A stretch of 64,000 bases of DNA from Clostridiales bacterium (GTDB taxonomy: Bacteria; Bacillota; Clostridia; Lachnospirales; Lachnospiraceae), in assembly GCA_012520655.1 (NCBI GenBank), contig JAAYNW010000033.1, forward strand, positions 1-64,000, written 5' to 3'. The notes under the pieces were generated by a model. It was given only the letters and a program-made list of their open reading frames with translations. It did no database searches and was not told where the DNA came from. Below are positions 62,658 through 64,000 of the stretch, piece after piece. Each line of letters opens with the position of its first letter. Within the stretch, counting starts at the first letter, position 1. The position numbers were made by a program, and so were the translations under genes.

Positions 62658-62888
62658 ATGAAAACAGTTCAGATTTCTTTAAATTCTATTGATAAGGTAA
62701 AATCTTTTGTAAATGATATCACAAAATTCGATTATGATTTTGATTTAGTATCCGGCAGATATGTTATTGACGCGAAGTCCATTATGGGCATCTTCAGCTT
62801 GGATTTATCAAAGCCGATCGACTTGAATATCTATGCGGAAGACAACGTGGAAGAAGTACTTAACACATTGAAGCCTTATATGATTTAA
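62658..62888 (+). CDS. HPr-like small protein lacking the active-site histidine
   Basis: MKTVQISLNSIDKVKSFVNDITKFDYDFDLVSGRYVIDAKSIMGIFSLDLSKPIDLNIYAEDNVEEVLNTLKPYMI; DAKSIMGIFSLDLSKP matches the HPr Ser46 region, no GLHxRP motif. Confidence 0.85.
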   Translation: MKTVQISLNSIDKVKSFVNDITKFDYDFDLVSGRYVIDAKSIMGIFSLDLSKPIDLNIYAEDNVEEVLNTLKPYMI

Positions 62889-62916
62889 TTTTTGCTTTAC
62901 ATCGATATTAAGGAAG

Positions 62917-62949
62917 AGCATTCGGATAACTTATCCGAATGCTTTTTTG
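62917..62949 (+). terminator. Terminator downstream of the HPr-like gene
   Basis: gcattcggataa-c-ttatccgaatgcttttttg. Confidence 0.85.
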
Positions 62950-62993
62950 TGTAATAGGACATTGCATGCTATTACATAACCTCTATTTATTGA

Positions 62994-64000
62994 TTATTGA
63001 TGCACAATAATCAGTTCATCGTTCTTGAGTGCCGTTTCCACTAAATCTTCAATCTTTTCTTCCAGATTCTGTTCGCTCCTTCTTATGATATTCAAATTCG
63101 GTTTCGTCACCGGATGCTTTGCCACAAAAATCGTGCAGCAGTCCTCATAAGGAAGTATGGAAGTTTCATACGTATTAATTTTCTCGGAAACTTCTACAAT
63201 TTCCATCTTATCGAATCCTATAAGCGGCCGATACACCGGCATCGTGCACACTTCATTAGTAGCCGCAAGACTCTGCATAGTCTGGGAAGCGACTTGACCG
63301 ATGCTCTCTCCCGTAATCAGCCCGAGGCACTCCGTTTCCTTCGCGATTCTCTCCGCAATGCGCATCATATAGCGGCGCATGATAATCGTCAGCTCATCGT
63401 GAGGACATTTCTCATAAATGTATAATTGAATATCCGTGAAATTGATAACATGCAGATAAATGGGGCCCGTGTAACGCGAAATCTGCCTGGCCAGATCCAC
63501 CACCTTCTGCTTCGCTCTTTCGCTCGTATACGGAGGCGCATGAAAATATACAGCGTCGATCTTCACTCCGCGTTTTGCAATCATATATCCCGCTACGGGA
63601 GAGTCGATGCCGCCCGATAAAAGGAGCATTGCCTTTCCGCCCGTGCCTACGGGCATTCCGCCGGGTCCGGGAATCGTCTCGGAATAAATATAGATTTTTT
63701 CTCTGATTTCAATATTCAGCATAATATCAGGTTTATGCACATCTACACGCATTTCAGGGTAGCTGTCCAAAATAACGCCGCCCATTTCGCTGTTAATTTC
63801 CATGGATGTTAAAGGGTAATTTTTCCTTGCCCGTCTGGCATTCACCTTGAATGTCTTATTTTTTTCAGGATATACTTCGCCGATATATTTGACTACATCT
63901 TTTCCAAGCTTCTCAAAGCCCTCGTCTTCCACATAAACGACCGGACAGATACCGGAAATTCCAAAGACAGTTTTAAGGTTGTCCACCGTTTCATCGAAAT
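62994..64000 (-). CDS. thiI: tRNA 4-thiouridine synthase ThiI (N-terminus beyond the window)
   Basis: Reading frame stays open to the window edge (FDETVDNLKTVFGISGICPV); KAMLLLSGGIDSPVAGYMIAKRGVKIDAVYFHAPPYTSERAKQKV...CLGLITGESIGQVASQT. Confidence 0.95.
   Translation of the reverse strand, partial: FDETVDNLKTVFGISGICPVVYVEDEGFEKLGKDVVKYIGEVYPEKNKTFKVNARRARKNYPLTSMEINSEMGGVILDSYPEMRVDVHKPDIMLNIEIREKIYIYSETIPGPGGMPVGTGGKAMLLLSGGIDSPVAGYMIAKRGVKIDAVYFHAPPYTSERAKQKVVDLARQISRYTGPIYLHVINFTDIQLYIYEKCPHDELTIIMRRYMMRIAERIAKETECLGLITGESIGQVASQTMQSLAATNEVCTMPVYRPLIGFDKMEIVEVSEKINTYETSILPYEDCCTIFVAKHPVTKPNLNIIRRSEQNLEEKIEDLVETALKNDELIIVHQ

Overview
This 64-kb window reads as chromosomal DNA from a Lachnospiraceae-like Clostridium relative (inferred from gene content and order; no 16S present). 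Almost all genes are on the minus strand. From left to right it contains: (i) an exopolysaccharide/capsule cluster (GT2 and GT4 glycosyltransferases, EpsG-like polymerase, Wzz-like protein, polyprenyl-P sugar transferase, manC, fcl, rfbD) interrupted by an orphan Spo0A DNA-binding-domain gene; (ii) an AraC regulator, a DUF3048 lipoprotein and leuA; (iii) HPr, glmM, cdaR and cdaA; (iv) comF, a YvyF-like gene, recD2, and flagellar rod genes next to mreB/mbl; (v) uvrA/uvrB, then ctpA, an EnvC-like gene and ftsX/ftsE; (vi) mixed housekeeping genes, with a tandem pair of subtilase-fold genes; (vii) tRNA-Gln, type III glutamine synthetase, U32 peptidase, RNase J, Fur, ruvX, ireB, mtaB, an HPr-like gene and thiI. 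I saw no CRISPR array, transposase or prophage. The best leads are: two tandem S8 (Csp-like) subtilases in which the nucleophile Ser of the GTS motif is Gly in both copies, one copy also carrying a 1-nt frameshift; a Wzz protein whose C-terminus looks like a P-loop-less BY-kinase domain; two small HPr-like proteins lacking the phosphorylatable His; a candidate LexA box embedded in the hairpin between ctpA and uvrB; a terminator-containing leader upstream of the type III glutamine synthetase; and a 3x17-bp tandem repeat in the polysaccharide region. All family calls come from reading protein motifs by eye; no database search was run.
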